64,000 bases of DNA from PZPK01 sp965230795 (GTDB lineage Bacteria > Pseudomonadota > Gammaproteobacteria > Pseudomonadales > Oleiphilaceae), in contig OZ246020.1 in NCBI GenBank assembly GCA_965230795.1, positions 1,426,001-1,490,000 of the forward strand, read 5' to 3'. The position numbers were made by a program, and so were the translations under genes. Shown piece after piece: positions 41,627 through 49,616 of the stretch (its first letter is position 1; every line of letters begins with the position of its first letter). Under the pieces are notes generated by a model. It made no database searches. It was given only the letters and a program-made list of their open reading frames with translations, and was not told the origin of the DNA.

Positions 41627-41891
41627 GGCTTTTTATCTTTGTTTTAAGTTGACGTCGCTTTCTATTATGAAAATACAAGCAATTATTACAAGGAAATTGC
41701 GCACGTTTCATGTTATGCAGCGGCACATTAGCCAAGCTGATTAACGAGGCCAATCCCTCATATGGGGGAAACCTTTATTGCCAGCTTCTTTACAGGGGCC
41801 TCTCTTGAGTGATCTGGCTAACGCTTTTTTACCAAGGTGCGCGGTATACTGTGAGCGCAATCACCACCGCCAATAATAAGAATGGATAGCC

Positions 41892-43685
41892 ATGGGCGCT
41901 TATTCACCGCAAAGCTCTATATCTGAGCCAACAACCTTGCAGTCCCATCTGGACGGTGAAGAGCAGGGCTTACGTTTTTCGCCAGAGACCGAACGGGCCT
42001 ATCGGCAGGATCTGCACCAGGGCCTGCTGCGTCGGGTGCTGACCATTGGTCTGGCGGCCTGGACGATCTTCGGTATTTTTATCGTACTCGACATCGTCTA
42101 TCTGCCTAGAGAAGTCTACGAAAAAACCGTCGCAATTCGTCTGTTATTTAATTATCCACTCATTGGACTGGTCATGCTTGGCGGGTTGAAGCGCTGGCGC
42201 ATGGAGATTTTCGAGCCTTTGGTGATCAGCGCCTATATTTTATGCGGTCTCAGCATCGTCGTGATTATTCATGTCGCCGACTGGTTCAATGTGTTTTTGC
42301 CCTATGACGGACTGCTTATTCTGCTGGTATTTGGCTACTTCCTGCTGGGAATGCGTTTCTTGCCGGTGGCCCTGGCCTCCATTCTGATATCTGCCGCCTA
42401 TCTGGGTTTTGAGTTTTATGCCCAGCGACCGGCAAGCCAGTTATTTCTTAATGCCTTTTTCCTGTTTTCCCTGAATCTGATGGGCATGTTCGGTTGCTTT
42501 ATGCAGGATCGCTATCGACGCAAGCTGTTCTGGCGACAACTGTTGATCAAAAAGGCTCAGGAAAAGGACCAGCGGGAGATTGAATCGAAAACCCGTTTGG
42601 TGGCCACGGCCAGTCATGATCTGCGACAGCCCATGCATGCCATGAACTTGCTGGTGGATACTCTGCAGGAACAGCTACAGGGCCAACCCCAGCAGGCCCT
42701 GGCGGACAAACTTGAGCACTCCATTCGGCAGCTGAATCAGCTATTGAGTTCGCTGCTCAGTATTTCCCGTTTGAACGCGGGTATCGTCGAGGTGAAAAAA
42801 CAGCCCCTGAATCTGAACGCCCTGGTGGCCGAGCTGATTGATGAAGTGGAGGCTCGCTGCGACGCCAGTGGTCTAGCCATTGAGCTCGAATCGGCCGGTG
42901 TGGTATTTGTCGACGCCGATGCTGTGTTGTTACAACGGGTGCTACGCAATCTGATTGAAAATATTCTCAATCATGCCCAGGCAAGCCGGGCGTGTGTGCG
43001 CATTGCAGAACATGATGGCAGGATTGTGTTGACCGTTGAGGACGATGGCATTGGCATTGACGAAAGTAAAAGTGAGCAGGTATTTGAGGAGTTTCATCAA
43101 TCCAGTCAGGGCCAGCACCGTGGCATGGGCCTGGGACTCGCAATCGTGCGACAGCTCTGCGAGCTCATGGCGATTCCGGTGACCTTGCATAGTAGTGTCG
43201 GCCAGGGCTGTGTGTTTCGCCTGGATCTGGGCGCACCGGTTGAGCCGAGAACGGCCAATGTCAGCAAACGTTGGAGCAATACCCCGATGACAGGGGCCCG
43301 CATTCTGGTGATTGAAGATGACGAGGATAATCGCCAGTCGATGGCCGAGCGTATCGAGCATTGGGGCATGCAAGTGGTGGCTGGAGCAGACTACGAATCC
43401 CTGTCAGACGAGGCGCTGTCCCAGCCTGTCGACCTCCTGATCACGGATATGCATTTGGGGAAGGGGCAGCGCAATGGCGCTGAGGGTATTGCCTGGTTAC
43501 GTCAACAACATGGAAAGGATATTCCCGCCTTATTGCTCACGGCTGACACCGAAGTGAATGAAGAGATGCTTGAAACCCCCAAACTTGATATGGCCTCCAT
43601 CCGGGTCCTGCATAAACCGGTACAAGCCGCCAAGTTGCGGGTGGCGATTAATCAGTTGCTGCAGGTGACGGTAGCGCCGGAGTGA
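41892..43685 (+). CDS. Hybrid sensor histidine kinase with C-terminal receiver
   Basis: 597 residues. About five to six membrane segments lie within the first 190 residues with no long periplasmic domain, so it likely senses within or through the membrane. HisKA H-box: VATASHDLRQPMHAMNLL. ATPase: NLIENILNHAQASRACVRI, VEDDGIGIDE, GMGLGLAIVRQL. Receiver (about 465-585): ILVIEDDEDNRQSMAERI, LLITDMHLGKGQRNGAEG and VLHKPVQAAKL. The probable output is the divergent NarL-type regulator. Its stop overlaps the start of the next small gene. Confidence 0.93.
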   Translation: MGAYSPQSSISEPTTLQSHLDGEEQGLRFSPETERAYRQDLHQGLLRRVLTIGLAAWTIFGIFIVLDIVYLPREVYEKTVAIRLLFNYPLIGLVMLGGLKRWRMEIFEPLVISAYILCGLSIVVIIHVADWFNVFLPYDGLLILLVFGYFLLGMRFLPVALASILISAAYLGFEFYAQRPASQLFLNAFFLFSLNLMGMFGCFMQDRYRRKLFWRQLLIKKAQEKDQREIESKTRLVATASHDLRQPMHAMNLLVDTLQEQLQGQPQQALADKLEHSIRQLNQLLSSLLSISRLNAGIVEVKKQPLNLNALVAELIDEVEARCDASGLAIELESAGVVFVDADAVLLQRVLRNLIENILNHAQASRACVRIAEHDGRIVLTVEDDGIGIDESKSEQVFEEFHQSSQGQHRGMGLGLAIVRQLCELMAIPVTLHSSVGQGCVFRLDLGAPVEPRTANVSKRWSNTPMTGARILVIEDDEDNRQSMAERIEHWGMQVVAGADYESLSDEALSQPVDLLITDMHLGKGQRNGAEGIAWLRQQHGKDIPALLLTADTEVNEEMLETPKLDMASIRVLHKPVQAAKLRVAINQLLQVTVAPE

Positions 43686-43915
43686 TGCAACTACCATTTC
43701 TGCGAAAACTCAAGACGTATAAAAAGTGCCACCGATGCACCAAGAGATACTCTTCAGACTGCAAAGAATGTCCGCATTGTTCGGATATCAAAGATGGCCG
43801 TGATTTGGAGAACTTTATTCGACAGCACCAGTCTGAAATGAGAGGTGCGGGCTCGCTAGGTTTGTATTTCATGCTTGCCGCTGTGTTTGTGCTGCTAATA
43901 ATGTCGCTGATTTGA
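43685..43915 (+). CDS. Small zinc-ribbon membrane protein
   Basis: 76 residues from ATG 43685, overlapping the kinase stop (TGATG), so it is translationally coupled to the kinase. KCHRCTKRYSSDCKECPHC holds two CxxC pairs, a probable zinc ribbon. A single C-terminal membrane segment (LGLYFMLAAVFVLLIMSLI) anchors it, with the ribbon in the cytoplasm. Possibly an accessory to the kinase. No family recognised with certainty. Confidence 0.72.
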   Translation: MQLPFLRKLKTYKKCHRCTKRYSSDCKECPHCSDIKDGRDLENFIRQHQSEMRGAGSLGLYFMLAAVFVLLIMSLI

Positions 43916-44005
43916 TGGGCAGTGATCACTGTCGCGTTATGGTGACAGCATTCAAAATTCCTGCATCCATACAGTTTGGCTATGAGTTCGATTATGAGAT
44001 AGGCT

Positions 44006-44473
44006 ATGAAACATATCTCCTACGTAGAAATCCAAGGTTTAAACCAGAATGAACTCATGAGAATTCTTAATGCAGAGAGAGTTCGGGAGCATTTGGTACC
44101 GCATGAGCAATTTGATGAGTCTTCGCTGGCAGACTGGGTCGCGGAGAAAGTCACTGTAAACGCGACTGCGGGATGCAAGGTCAGGGGTATCGAGGTAAAT
44201 GATGCGGTAGCTGGCTGGTGTGGTATCCAGTTTGAGAATGGCTCCTATGAGCTGGCTATTGTTTTGGATGAGAAGTATTGGGGGATAGGTGTGCGGGTAT
44301 TCAAGGATCTGATGGCGTGGGCCGCGGAGCTTGGACATCGCACAGTGGTTTTGCATTTGTTGAACACGCGCCGCGAATACCTGTTTCTTAAAAACATGGC
44401 GCGCAGGGAGTTTGAAAGCACATTATTCGGGCAAACCTACACCAGTTATGAGCTAAGGGTGCAAAACGCTTGA
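44006..44473 (+). CDS. GNAT-family N-acetyltransferase
   Basis: 155 residues. The acetyl-CoA-binding loop region is ELAIVLDEKYWGIGVRVFKDLMAWAAELG, a slightly divergent R/QxxGxG/A motif. VAGWCGIQFENGSYE forms the central strands and VVLHLLNTRREYLFLKNMA the last fold element. No signal or membrane segment. Transfers an acetyl group from acetyl-CoA to an unknown amine. It stands alone between the small zinc-ribbon gene and the GIY-YIG element. Confidence 0.83.
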   Translation: MKHISYVEIQGLNQNELMRILNAERVREHLVPHEQFDESSLADWVAEKVTVNATAGCKVRGIEVNDAVAGWCGIQFENGSYELAIVLDEKYWGIGVRVFKDLMAWAAELGHRTVVLHLLNTRREYLFLKNMARREFESTLFGQTYTSYELRVQNA

Positions 44474-44760
44474 AAAGCAGCGCCGTTCTGGTCCTTAAAG
44501 CACCGCATGACGAATGTATCGTTCACAACTGGAGCAGTAACCATAAGCTCGGCATTCTCGCAACATTACGGTTGCATAATTAAGTACTTTTGACCTTTTT
44601 GGCTCAAGACCGAATTCACGAATGTTTCCAAAGCAGACCGTTAGTCTGGCGGAAAATCACAACTGAATTGTGAGAGAAGCGGTCGTTATAAGCTTTCCTT
44701 TTTAACGCAGCACTATAGACTGTGATGATTGAAATGCTGACACAATTGAAACCCCTCCGC
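44474..44760. other. Intergenic region before the GIY-YIG element
   Basis: About 290 bp without a supported gene. No long hairpin was seen. The region ends at the left inverted repeat of the GIY-YIG unit, where GAAACCCCTCCGC leads into the repeat. Confidence 0.5.
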
Positions 44761-44795
44761 CGCGTCATTGCCGCGCAGGCGGCAATCCATTGTTT
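44761..44795 (+). repeat. Left 35-bp terminal inverted repeat of GIY-YIG element
   Basis: Exact inverted copy of 45127-45161. The core ATTGCCGC-GCAG-GCGGCAAT (44767-44786) is itself a hairpin with 8-bp arms. ACCCCT just outside also has a counterpart near the right repeat. Such REP-like units often sit next to GIY-YIG genes. Confidence 0.9.
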
Positions 44796-44830
44796 AAGGG
44801 TTTCAGATTGCACAATATTCAGGGAAGAAT

Positions 44831-45157
44831 ATGCAGCCCGCCGTTTACATTATGGCCAATCAAAAACGCGGTACGCTCTATGTTGGTGTTACGAGTAATT
44901 TGATTCAACGCGTTTGGCAACACAAACAAGGCTTCGTTGAAGGCTTTTCTAAAAAGTATGAAACAAAGATTCTTGTGCACTACGAACAAGCGAAATCGAT
45001 GGAATCAGCCATCGTGAGAGAAAAGCAGATCAAAAAACGGAGACGTCAAAGGAAGTTGAATTTAATCTTTGAAAACAATCCCGGTTGGGATGATCTGTGG
45101 GAAGATGTCGTTGGTCTTTCTTTAAAAAACAATGGATTGCCGCCTGCGCGGCAATGA
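44831..45157 (+). CDS. GIY-YIG family nuclease, repeat-flanked
   Basis: 108 residues, single GIY-YIG domain: VYIMANQKRGTLYVGVTSNLIQRVWQHKQG, then KILVHYEQAKSMESAIVREKQIKKRRRQRKL, with the Tyr, Arg and Glu of the fold visible. The stop codon (45155-45157) and the last eleven residues (LKNNGLPPARQ) are encoded by the right inverted repeat, so gene and repeat move as one unit. Small solo GIY-YIG proteins are thought to act as nucleases on DNA junctions or repeats. GGAAGAAT before the ATG is the ribosome binding site. Confidence 0.92.
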   Translation: MQPAVYIMANQKRGTLYVGVTSNLIQRVWQHKQGFVEGFSKKYETKILVHYEQAKSMESAIVREKQIKKRRRQRKLNLIFENNPGWDDLWEDVVGLSLKNNGLPPARQ

Positions 45158-45161
45158 CGCG
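45127..45161 (+). repeat. Right 35-bp terminal inverted repeat of GIY-YIG element
   Basis: Inverse of 44761-44795 with no mismatch over 35 bp. It overlaps the 3' end of the GIY-YIG coding region and provides its stop codon. The flanking bases diverge immediately outside except for a shared CCCCT motif. Confidence 0.9.
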
Positions 45162-45421
45162 GTTTAGGGGCTCGAATTAAGTCCTCTATTCACCAACAGC
45201 CAATGAAGCAAAAGAGGCTAATCGAAGTCCGCTTTACCTCAACAGCAGAAGCCATCAGATCCATCCAGGCTGCATTCGTCAAATTGAAATCTGTCCAAAA
45301 CGTGCCGCAACGTTGTGGTATCAATAAATGGCCACGTTATGGTCGTGGCACAAAACACCTTTGTCTTGCTTCAGAATTTACTTCTACCCGAATTCAAATC
45401 AAGGACCTAAAGCTACGCCAG

Positions 45422-46051
45422 CTATCTGACGGCAACATTTGACCAGCGATTAGTGTAGGCATCCACACCGATAAGTTGCTCAATAAGAGAGACGTTTGAA
45501 AACTTTTCGCTTAGTAAACGTTCAAAGCGAGCCCATTTTCGACTTACTTTTCTGCTGGCAAAATAATTAACGAAGTTGCTGACAGGCAGGAACTCTGAGT
45601 TCCCCAAATCATCAATGATCAAAAAGGTAAAGCCACCTCTGTCGTTCCTGACGACGATATTATTCGGGTGTAGTTTGTTCGTTATCAAGGCGTCAGCGAA
45701 CAGTCTGCTTTTGAACTCGAAAAATCCCTGAATAAAAAGACGGGACCCCGCAATTTGCGGTCGTTTGAGATAGTGACTGAGTGTTTTAGAGACCTTGCCA
45801 TCGTAATCCTTCACCAGATCAAAAACTTCGCCAATCCCCAGGTTCGTCGGCTCGGAGCCATAATATTTTGGAACCAGGTCCCACGTATAGTCACGCTTGT
45901 TGAGTAAGGCGTAGTACTTTTTTTCTCTGATACTTGCTTTGGTATTGGGAACATATTCGATCTTGATGCACAAGTTCTCGTCCTTAGGGTGTTGATAACA
46001 AATACGGTGTGAGCCGAGACCAATCACAGCCTCAGTGTCTATACGTAACAT
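45422..46051 (-). CDS. YrbL-like protein, PhoP regulon family
   Basis: 209 residues from ATG 46051 with GGAGAAGC upstream; the frame continues to 46213 but the family starts here. YrbL marks: GLGSHRICYQHPKDENLCIKIEYV (kinase-like N-lobe), KYYALLNKRDYTWDLVPKYYG, and KLHPNNIVVRNDRGGFTFLIIDDLG, which resembles the catalytic loop and DxG of protein kinases (HPNNIV; IDDLG). In enterobacteria yrbL is PhoP-regulated; the activity is unknown. It is convergent with the GIY-YIG element and divergent from an AraC regulator. Confidence 0.8.
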   Translation of the reverse strand: MLRIDTEAVIGLGSHRICYQHPKDENLCIKIEYVPNTKASIREKKYYALLNKRDYTWDLVPKYYGSEPTNLGIGEVFDLVKDYDGKVSKTLSHYLKRPQIAGSRLFIQGFFEFKSRLFADALITNKLHPNNIVVRNDRGGFTFLIIDDLGNSEFLPVSNFVNYFASRKVSRKWARFERLLSEKFSNVSLIEQLIGVDAYTNRWSNVAVR

Positions 46052-46264
46052 ATGCTTCTCCGTGTCGGGTAGGTATGTATAGAACTGGCTGAACATGAAA
46101 GTGTTCCAGGTAAATCCTGAACGAAAACCGGAACAAACCGTATTTACTGGCGATCCACTATGTTGTGACGGCGGTTTTGTACGCAAAGATAAAATTGATA
46201 GATTCTGAATCAACTGACATGCAGAGTGCGTCGTAGCATTGATAATTTTCAGAGGCTTGTGACC

Positions 46265-47194
46265 ATGGATTTACTCAATGACATTCTCAGTACCCTCAAG
46301 CTCGAAGGAACCCTGTATTTTCGCACCGAGTTCAGTGGCAAATGGGCGGTGACGGTCCCCACCCTGGAGGAAGCGGCCAGGTTTCATCTGGTAGTAAAAG
46401 GTCGCTGCCACGTCAGAATTGCTGAAGACCAATACCAGGCCTTGTCGCCCGGAGATATTATCCTGGTGCCAAAAGGACGATCTCATATTCTTTCTGATGC
46501 ACCCCAGAAAACCGCACCACCGCTTGAAAAAATAATCAGCCAGTCTGGTTACAAGGGCAATGGGCTACTGGTTTATGGCTGTAAATCCGAAGGTCTGGAA
46601 ACACAAATGGTATGCGGACATTTTTCTTTCCGGCCCGGTGCTGACCACCCGATCCTGCGCTATCTGCCGGATTTTATTACCGTGACTGCCGCGGGCAGAG
46701 AAAAGATGCCCTTGCTTGATGAGTCCCTGCGTCTGATTGCCGAGCGGGTATTTTCCGAAGAGTTGGGTTCCACTGCAGCGGTCACCCGACTCTCCGAAAT
46801 TGTTTTTATGGAGATCTTGCAGTCGGCGATGAGCACGGGTGACAAGCATGCCTCCATGATGGATGCCTTGAGAGACAACAGGATTGCCAAGTCATTGCAG
46901 TTGATTCACAGTCACCCCAATAAATCCTGGACGGTAGATTCCCTGGCAAGTGAAGTGGCAATGTCCCGAAGCCGGTTTTCTGAACGATTCAGGAGGCTGG
47001 TTGGGGAAACGCCCATGACCTATTTGTCCGAATGGCGACTGCAAAAATCACTGGAGTTACTCGGTGACACCCGACGTCCTATTCAGCAGGTTGCCACTGA
47101 AACCGGCTATCAGTCCCCCGCGGCATTTACTCGCGCGTTTCACGGAAAATTCGGCGTGTCACCCAGAGAATATCGGGTACAAAAACTGGCCTGA
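46265..47194 (+). CDS. AraC-family regulator with cupin domain
   Basis: 309 residues from ATG 46265. The N-terminal cupin (AraC_binding/cupin-6) spans about 1-170: FHLVVKGRCHVRIAEDQYQALSPGDIILVPKGRSHIL. The C-terminal AraC domain shows SLASEVAMSRSRFSERFRRLVGETPMTYLSEWRLQKSLELL and GYQSPAAFTRAFHGKFGVSPREYR. It precedes the YHS/VOC gene pair and P460 gene on the same strand and is a likely regulator of them. The effector is unknown, possibly a reactive nitrogen or electrophilic species. Confidence 0.92.
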   Translation: MDLLNDILSTLKLEGTLYFRTEFSGKWAVTVPTLEEAARFHLVVKGRCHVRIAEDQYQALSPGDIILVPKGRSHILSDAPQKTAPPLEKIISQSGYKGNGLLVYGCKSEGLETQMVCGHFSFRPGADHPILRYLPDFITVTAAGREKMPLLDESLRLIAERVFSEELGSTAAVTRLSEIVFMEILQSAMSTGDKHASMMDALRDNRIAKSLQLIHSHPNKSWTVDSLASEVAMSRSRFSERFRRLVGETPMTYLSEWRLQKSLELLGDTRRPIQQVATETGYQSPAAFTRAFHGKFGVSPREYRVQKLA

Positions 47195-47370
47195 AGGTAG
47201 AAATCTCAGGTCCAAAGCAGCCTGATTTTGCAGCGCGTACCAAAAAATTTGCACACGGTTTCAATATCGCCCCTTGCTGTTGTTGAGAGGATGGCCCTGC
47301 ATAAAAATCCTTATCACCAGTTCAATTGCGCTGGTCGCTTACGAAACACGATTTATGAGGATTTTATATT

Positions 47371-47862
47371 ATGTTGAAAAAAACCAAGTTAGCAGCTGTT
47401 GTGTCCGCCGCCCTGATGGCGATCTGTGCTTCCCAGGCAACCCTGGCAGTGGATGAATACAATACCGCAACAGGATTGACGGCGGCCGGTGCGCCTTTGG
47501 CCTTCCACGGTGTCGACCCGGTAGCCTTTGTTGATATCGAAAACCGCATCACCGGCAGCGCCCAATACACCGTTGTTCATGATGGTGTCGCTTACTATTT
47601 TTCATCCCAGGACAACGCCAACAAGTTCGATAAGAATCCTTCACAGTATCAGCCACAAAACGGCGGTTTCTGCACCTTCGGCGTTTCGGTAGGGAAGAAA
47701 TTCGATGGTAATCCCCACTATGCCGATATCGTTGATGACAAGCTGTATGTGTTCCTGAATGAAGATATCTACAAGGAGTACCTGAAAGACCGTAAGGGAA
47801 CCATTCGCAAGGCTGAGAAGAACTGGCAGAAAATCCGTCACACCGTCGCCGCGGAACTCTAA
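47371..47862 (+). CDS. Exported YHS-domain protein
   Basis: 163 residues. The signal peptide (KKTKLAAVVSAALMAICASQATLA) ends before VDEYNTATG. The YHS-type domain follows: LAFHGVDPVAFVDIENRITGSAQYTVVHDGVAYYFSSQDNANKFDKNPSQYQPQNGGFC. YHS domains bind metals, often near heavy-metal or heme proteins. GAGGATTTT precedes the ATG. It is followed at 38 bp by a VOC protein, with a terminator after that gene, so the two form one transcript. Confidence 0.87.
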   Translation: MLKKTKLAAVVSAALMAICASQATLAVDEYNTATGLTAAGAPLAFHGVDPVAFVDIENRITGSAQYTVVHDGVAYYFSSQDNANKFDKNPSQYQPQNGGFCTFGVSVGKKFDGNPHYADIVDDKLYVFLNEDIYKEYLKDRKGTIRKAEKNWQKIRHTVAAEL

Positions 47863-47900
47863 TCGACATACCACTTTTTCAGAATTCAAGGAGTTCCATT

Positions 47901-48290
47901 ATGAACACGATTGACCATTTAAGTGTGGGTGTGCCGTCTATTGCCCAGGGTACAGCCTTCTACAACGAGGTGATGGCAGCATTGGGCAGTGACCTGATTG
48001 TCGCAACGGATGGCTTTGCTGCTTACGGTAAGGGTACACCGCAGTTTTTGTTAATGACCCCTTACGATGGCAAACCTTTCAGTGCCGGTAACGGCACGCA
48101 CATTGCCTTTGCAGCATCTTCAGAGCAAGCCGTGGACAGCTTTCACCAAAAGGCCTGTGAACTGGGAGGGCAATGTGAGGGTAAGCCGGGGAATCGTCCC
48201 GCCTATCCCAAGGAAGGCGTATATGCTGCGTTTATTAGAGACCCATTTGGCAACAAACTGGAAGCCATCTTTAATGGTTTTGCCGCCTGA
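47901..48290 (+). CDS. VOC-superfamily (glyoxalase/bleomycin-resistance-like) protein
   Basis: 129 residues. Two betaalphabetabetabeta units: TIDHLSVGVPSIAQGTAFYNEVMAALG and GTHIAFAASSEQAVDSFHQKA, then YAAFIRDPFGNKLEAIF. Metal ligands are His 6 and the C-terminal Glu of the LEAIF segment, with His of THIAFA in between. VOC enzymes include glyoxalases, dioxygenases and thiol transferases; the substrate is not readable here. AAGGAG before the ATG is a strong ribosome binding site. It is co-transcribed with the YHS gene and ends at a hairpin terminator. Confidence 0.9.
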   Translation: MNTIDHLSVGVPSIAQGTAFYNEVMAALGSDLIVATDGFAAYGKGTPQFLLMTPYDGKPFSAGNGTHIAFAASSEQAVDSFHQKACELGGQCEGKPGNRPAYPKEGVYAAFIRDPFGNKLEAIFNGFAA

Positions 48291-48310
48291 TTGTTCCTGT
48301 AGCGATAGTT

Positions 48311-48337
48311 AGCCATCCGCAAGGATGGCTTTTTTTA
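48311..48337 (+). terminator. Rho-independent terminator of the YHS-VOC operon
   Basis: AGCCATCC (48311-48318), loop GCAA, GGATGGCT (48323-48330) and a T-run through 48337. It directly follows the VOC gene by about 20 bp. Confidence 0.92.
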
Positions 48338-48472
48338 TGAGCATCATTGTTTGTACGGAAGGTAAAAAAGTTTAGACCTTCAATCATCTTCAGTGTGATG
48401 TTTCCAGACATAATCATGCTGTTTTTTTGAGTTGCTAGTGGTTCTCGGTCCAAAACACTCGAGGAGAAGAAT

Positions 48473-49048
48473 ATGAAAGTATTAATGCTGGTTTCGGCTT
48501 TATTATTAAGCACTCTATCTATTTTCAGCCTGGCAGAAGAAACGCAAACGCCCGTCGGCGCAGCCGTTTTCAACGCCAAAGGCGAACTGCTGCAACCCAT
48601 AGATTATCGACAATGGGTGTTTATTGGTGCGCCCCTGACACCTAATGGTTTAAACAATGGTCAGGCGGCATTCCCGGAATTTCACCATGTCTATATCAAT
48701 CCCGATGCCTATGCCGTGTATCAACAGACGGGTAGTTTCCCCAACGGCACTGTCATTGCGAAGGAGCTGGTGTTACTTCAGAAACCGGACCACAGTGACG
48801 GCTCCAAAAATGCACCCTCGGGCAGAGGTTTTTTTGGGGGTGAATTTAATGGAATGGATGTGATGGTCAAGGACACCAGCAGATTTGCCAAAACCAATGG
48901 TTGGGGGTTCTTCAATTTTGGTCACCATGCACCACCTTACGAGGCGACTGCTCAGGCAGCCCCAGAAGGAGCGTGTGCAGCCTGTCATACTGCCAATGCC
49001 CATAAGGATATGGTGTTTGCAGATTATTACCCGATTCTTGATCGTTAG
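48473..49048 (+). CDS. Cytochrome P460-family c-type protein, copy 1
   Basis: 191 residues, exported (signal VLMLVSALLLSTLSIFSLA). The P460 fold marks YRQWVFIGAPLTPN, FPEFHHVYINPDAY and NGTVIAKELVLL are present, and the heme c site is CAACH at 168-172. P460 cytochromes carry a c-type heme that in characterised members is crosslinked to a Lys; Lys 97 in IAKEL is the candidate. Known members oxidise hydroxylamine or nitric oxide, so a periplasmic role in reactive nitrogen handling is likely. GGAGAAG precedes the ATG. The glycine-zipper gene follows in 12 bp. Confidence 0.9.
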   Translation: MKVLMLVSALLLSTLSIFSLAEETQTPVGAAVFNAKGELLQPIDYRQWVFIGAPLTPNGLNNGQAAFPEFHHVYINPDAYAVYQQTGSFPNGTVIAKELVLLQKPDHSDGSKNAPSGRGFFGGEFNGMDVMVKDTSRFAKTNGWGFFNFGHHAPPYEATAQAAPEGACAACHTANAHKDMVFADYYPILDR

Positions 49049-49060
49049 AGGAATGATGTA

Positions 49061-49417
49061 ATGAAAAAACTTGTTGGATTGACTGCGATTGCCCTTTTGT
49101 CTACTGCGATCTCAAGTAACGCAGACACTGTTGTTAAAGAGGTACCGGATACCAAACCCGGGCAAATATTTGGCGGTGTTGTCGGGTTTATGGTGGGTTC
49201 GATTGGCGGGCCTTTAGGCGCTTTGGCGGGAGGTGGCATCAGCTGGCTTACCGGAGGGGAAATACAACAGGCTTCCGGTTTGGCAGGCCGTGCGTATGAG
49301 GTGGAAAAAGTTGATGGTTCACTGGAAATCGTCCGTTCGCCAAATCAGCAGTGGCAGCCTGGGGATGAGGTGCGTATTGAAAACGAACGTCTGGTGGCGT
49401 TTGAGCAGGAAAGCTGA
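49061..49417 (+). CDS. Exported glycine-zipper-like protein
   Basis: 118 residues. The signal peptide KKLVGLTAIALLSTAISSNA precedes DTVVKEVPDTKPGQIFGGVVGF. A glycine-zipper hydrophobic segment GGVVGFMVGSIGGPLGALAGGG follows, and a small C-terminal beta domain resembles the SLBB-less tail of glycine-zipper lipoproteins. Such proteins usually associate with the inner face of the outer membrane or form oligomers. It follows the cytochrome P460 gene by 12 bp and probably belongs to its transcript. Confidence 0.68.
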   Translation: MKKLVGLTAIALLSTAISSNADTVVKEVPDTKPGQIFGGVVGFMVGSIGGPLGALAGGGISWLTGGEIQQASGLAGRAYEVEKVDGSLEIVRSPNQQWQPGDEVRIENERLVAFEQES

Positions 49418-49446
49418 GAAAGCGTTTGTCTGTAATCCGCTTTTGG

Positions 49447-49521
49447 GGCAGCCCGTGCCAGACTTGAATGCTCTCCTGTTAGCTAGCGAATGGAGAGCGG
49501 TGCGATGTTAAACGGGCTGCC
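49447..49521. repeat. Double-arm inverted repeat, 75 bp
   Basis: Outer arms GGCAGCCCGT (49447-49456) and ACGGGCTGCC (49512-49521); inner arms GCTCTCC (49470-49476) and GGAGAGC (49492-49498) around GCTAGC. It lies between the glycine-zipper gene and a convergent AraC gene and may act as a bidirectional terminator, but there is no T-run on either side. Confidence 0.6.
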
Positions 49522-49616
49522 AGTTGTCAAAGCGGTTTCTCTCTATTCCTTGCTGTTTCGTGCCATTGCGTGTGTTGCTCGCCGGTTCACCAAAAAATTC
49601 AACTGGCGTGCCTTAT

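Noticed and set aside
45203..45442. 79-codon frame between the GIY-YIG element and the yrbL-like gene
   Set aside because: Overlaps the 3' end of yrbL, no good ribosome binding site, no family; judged chance.
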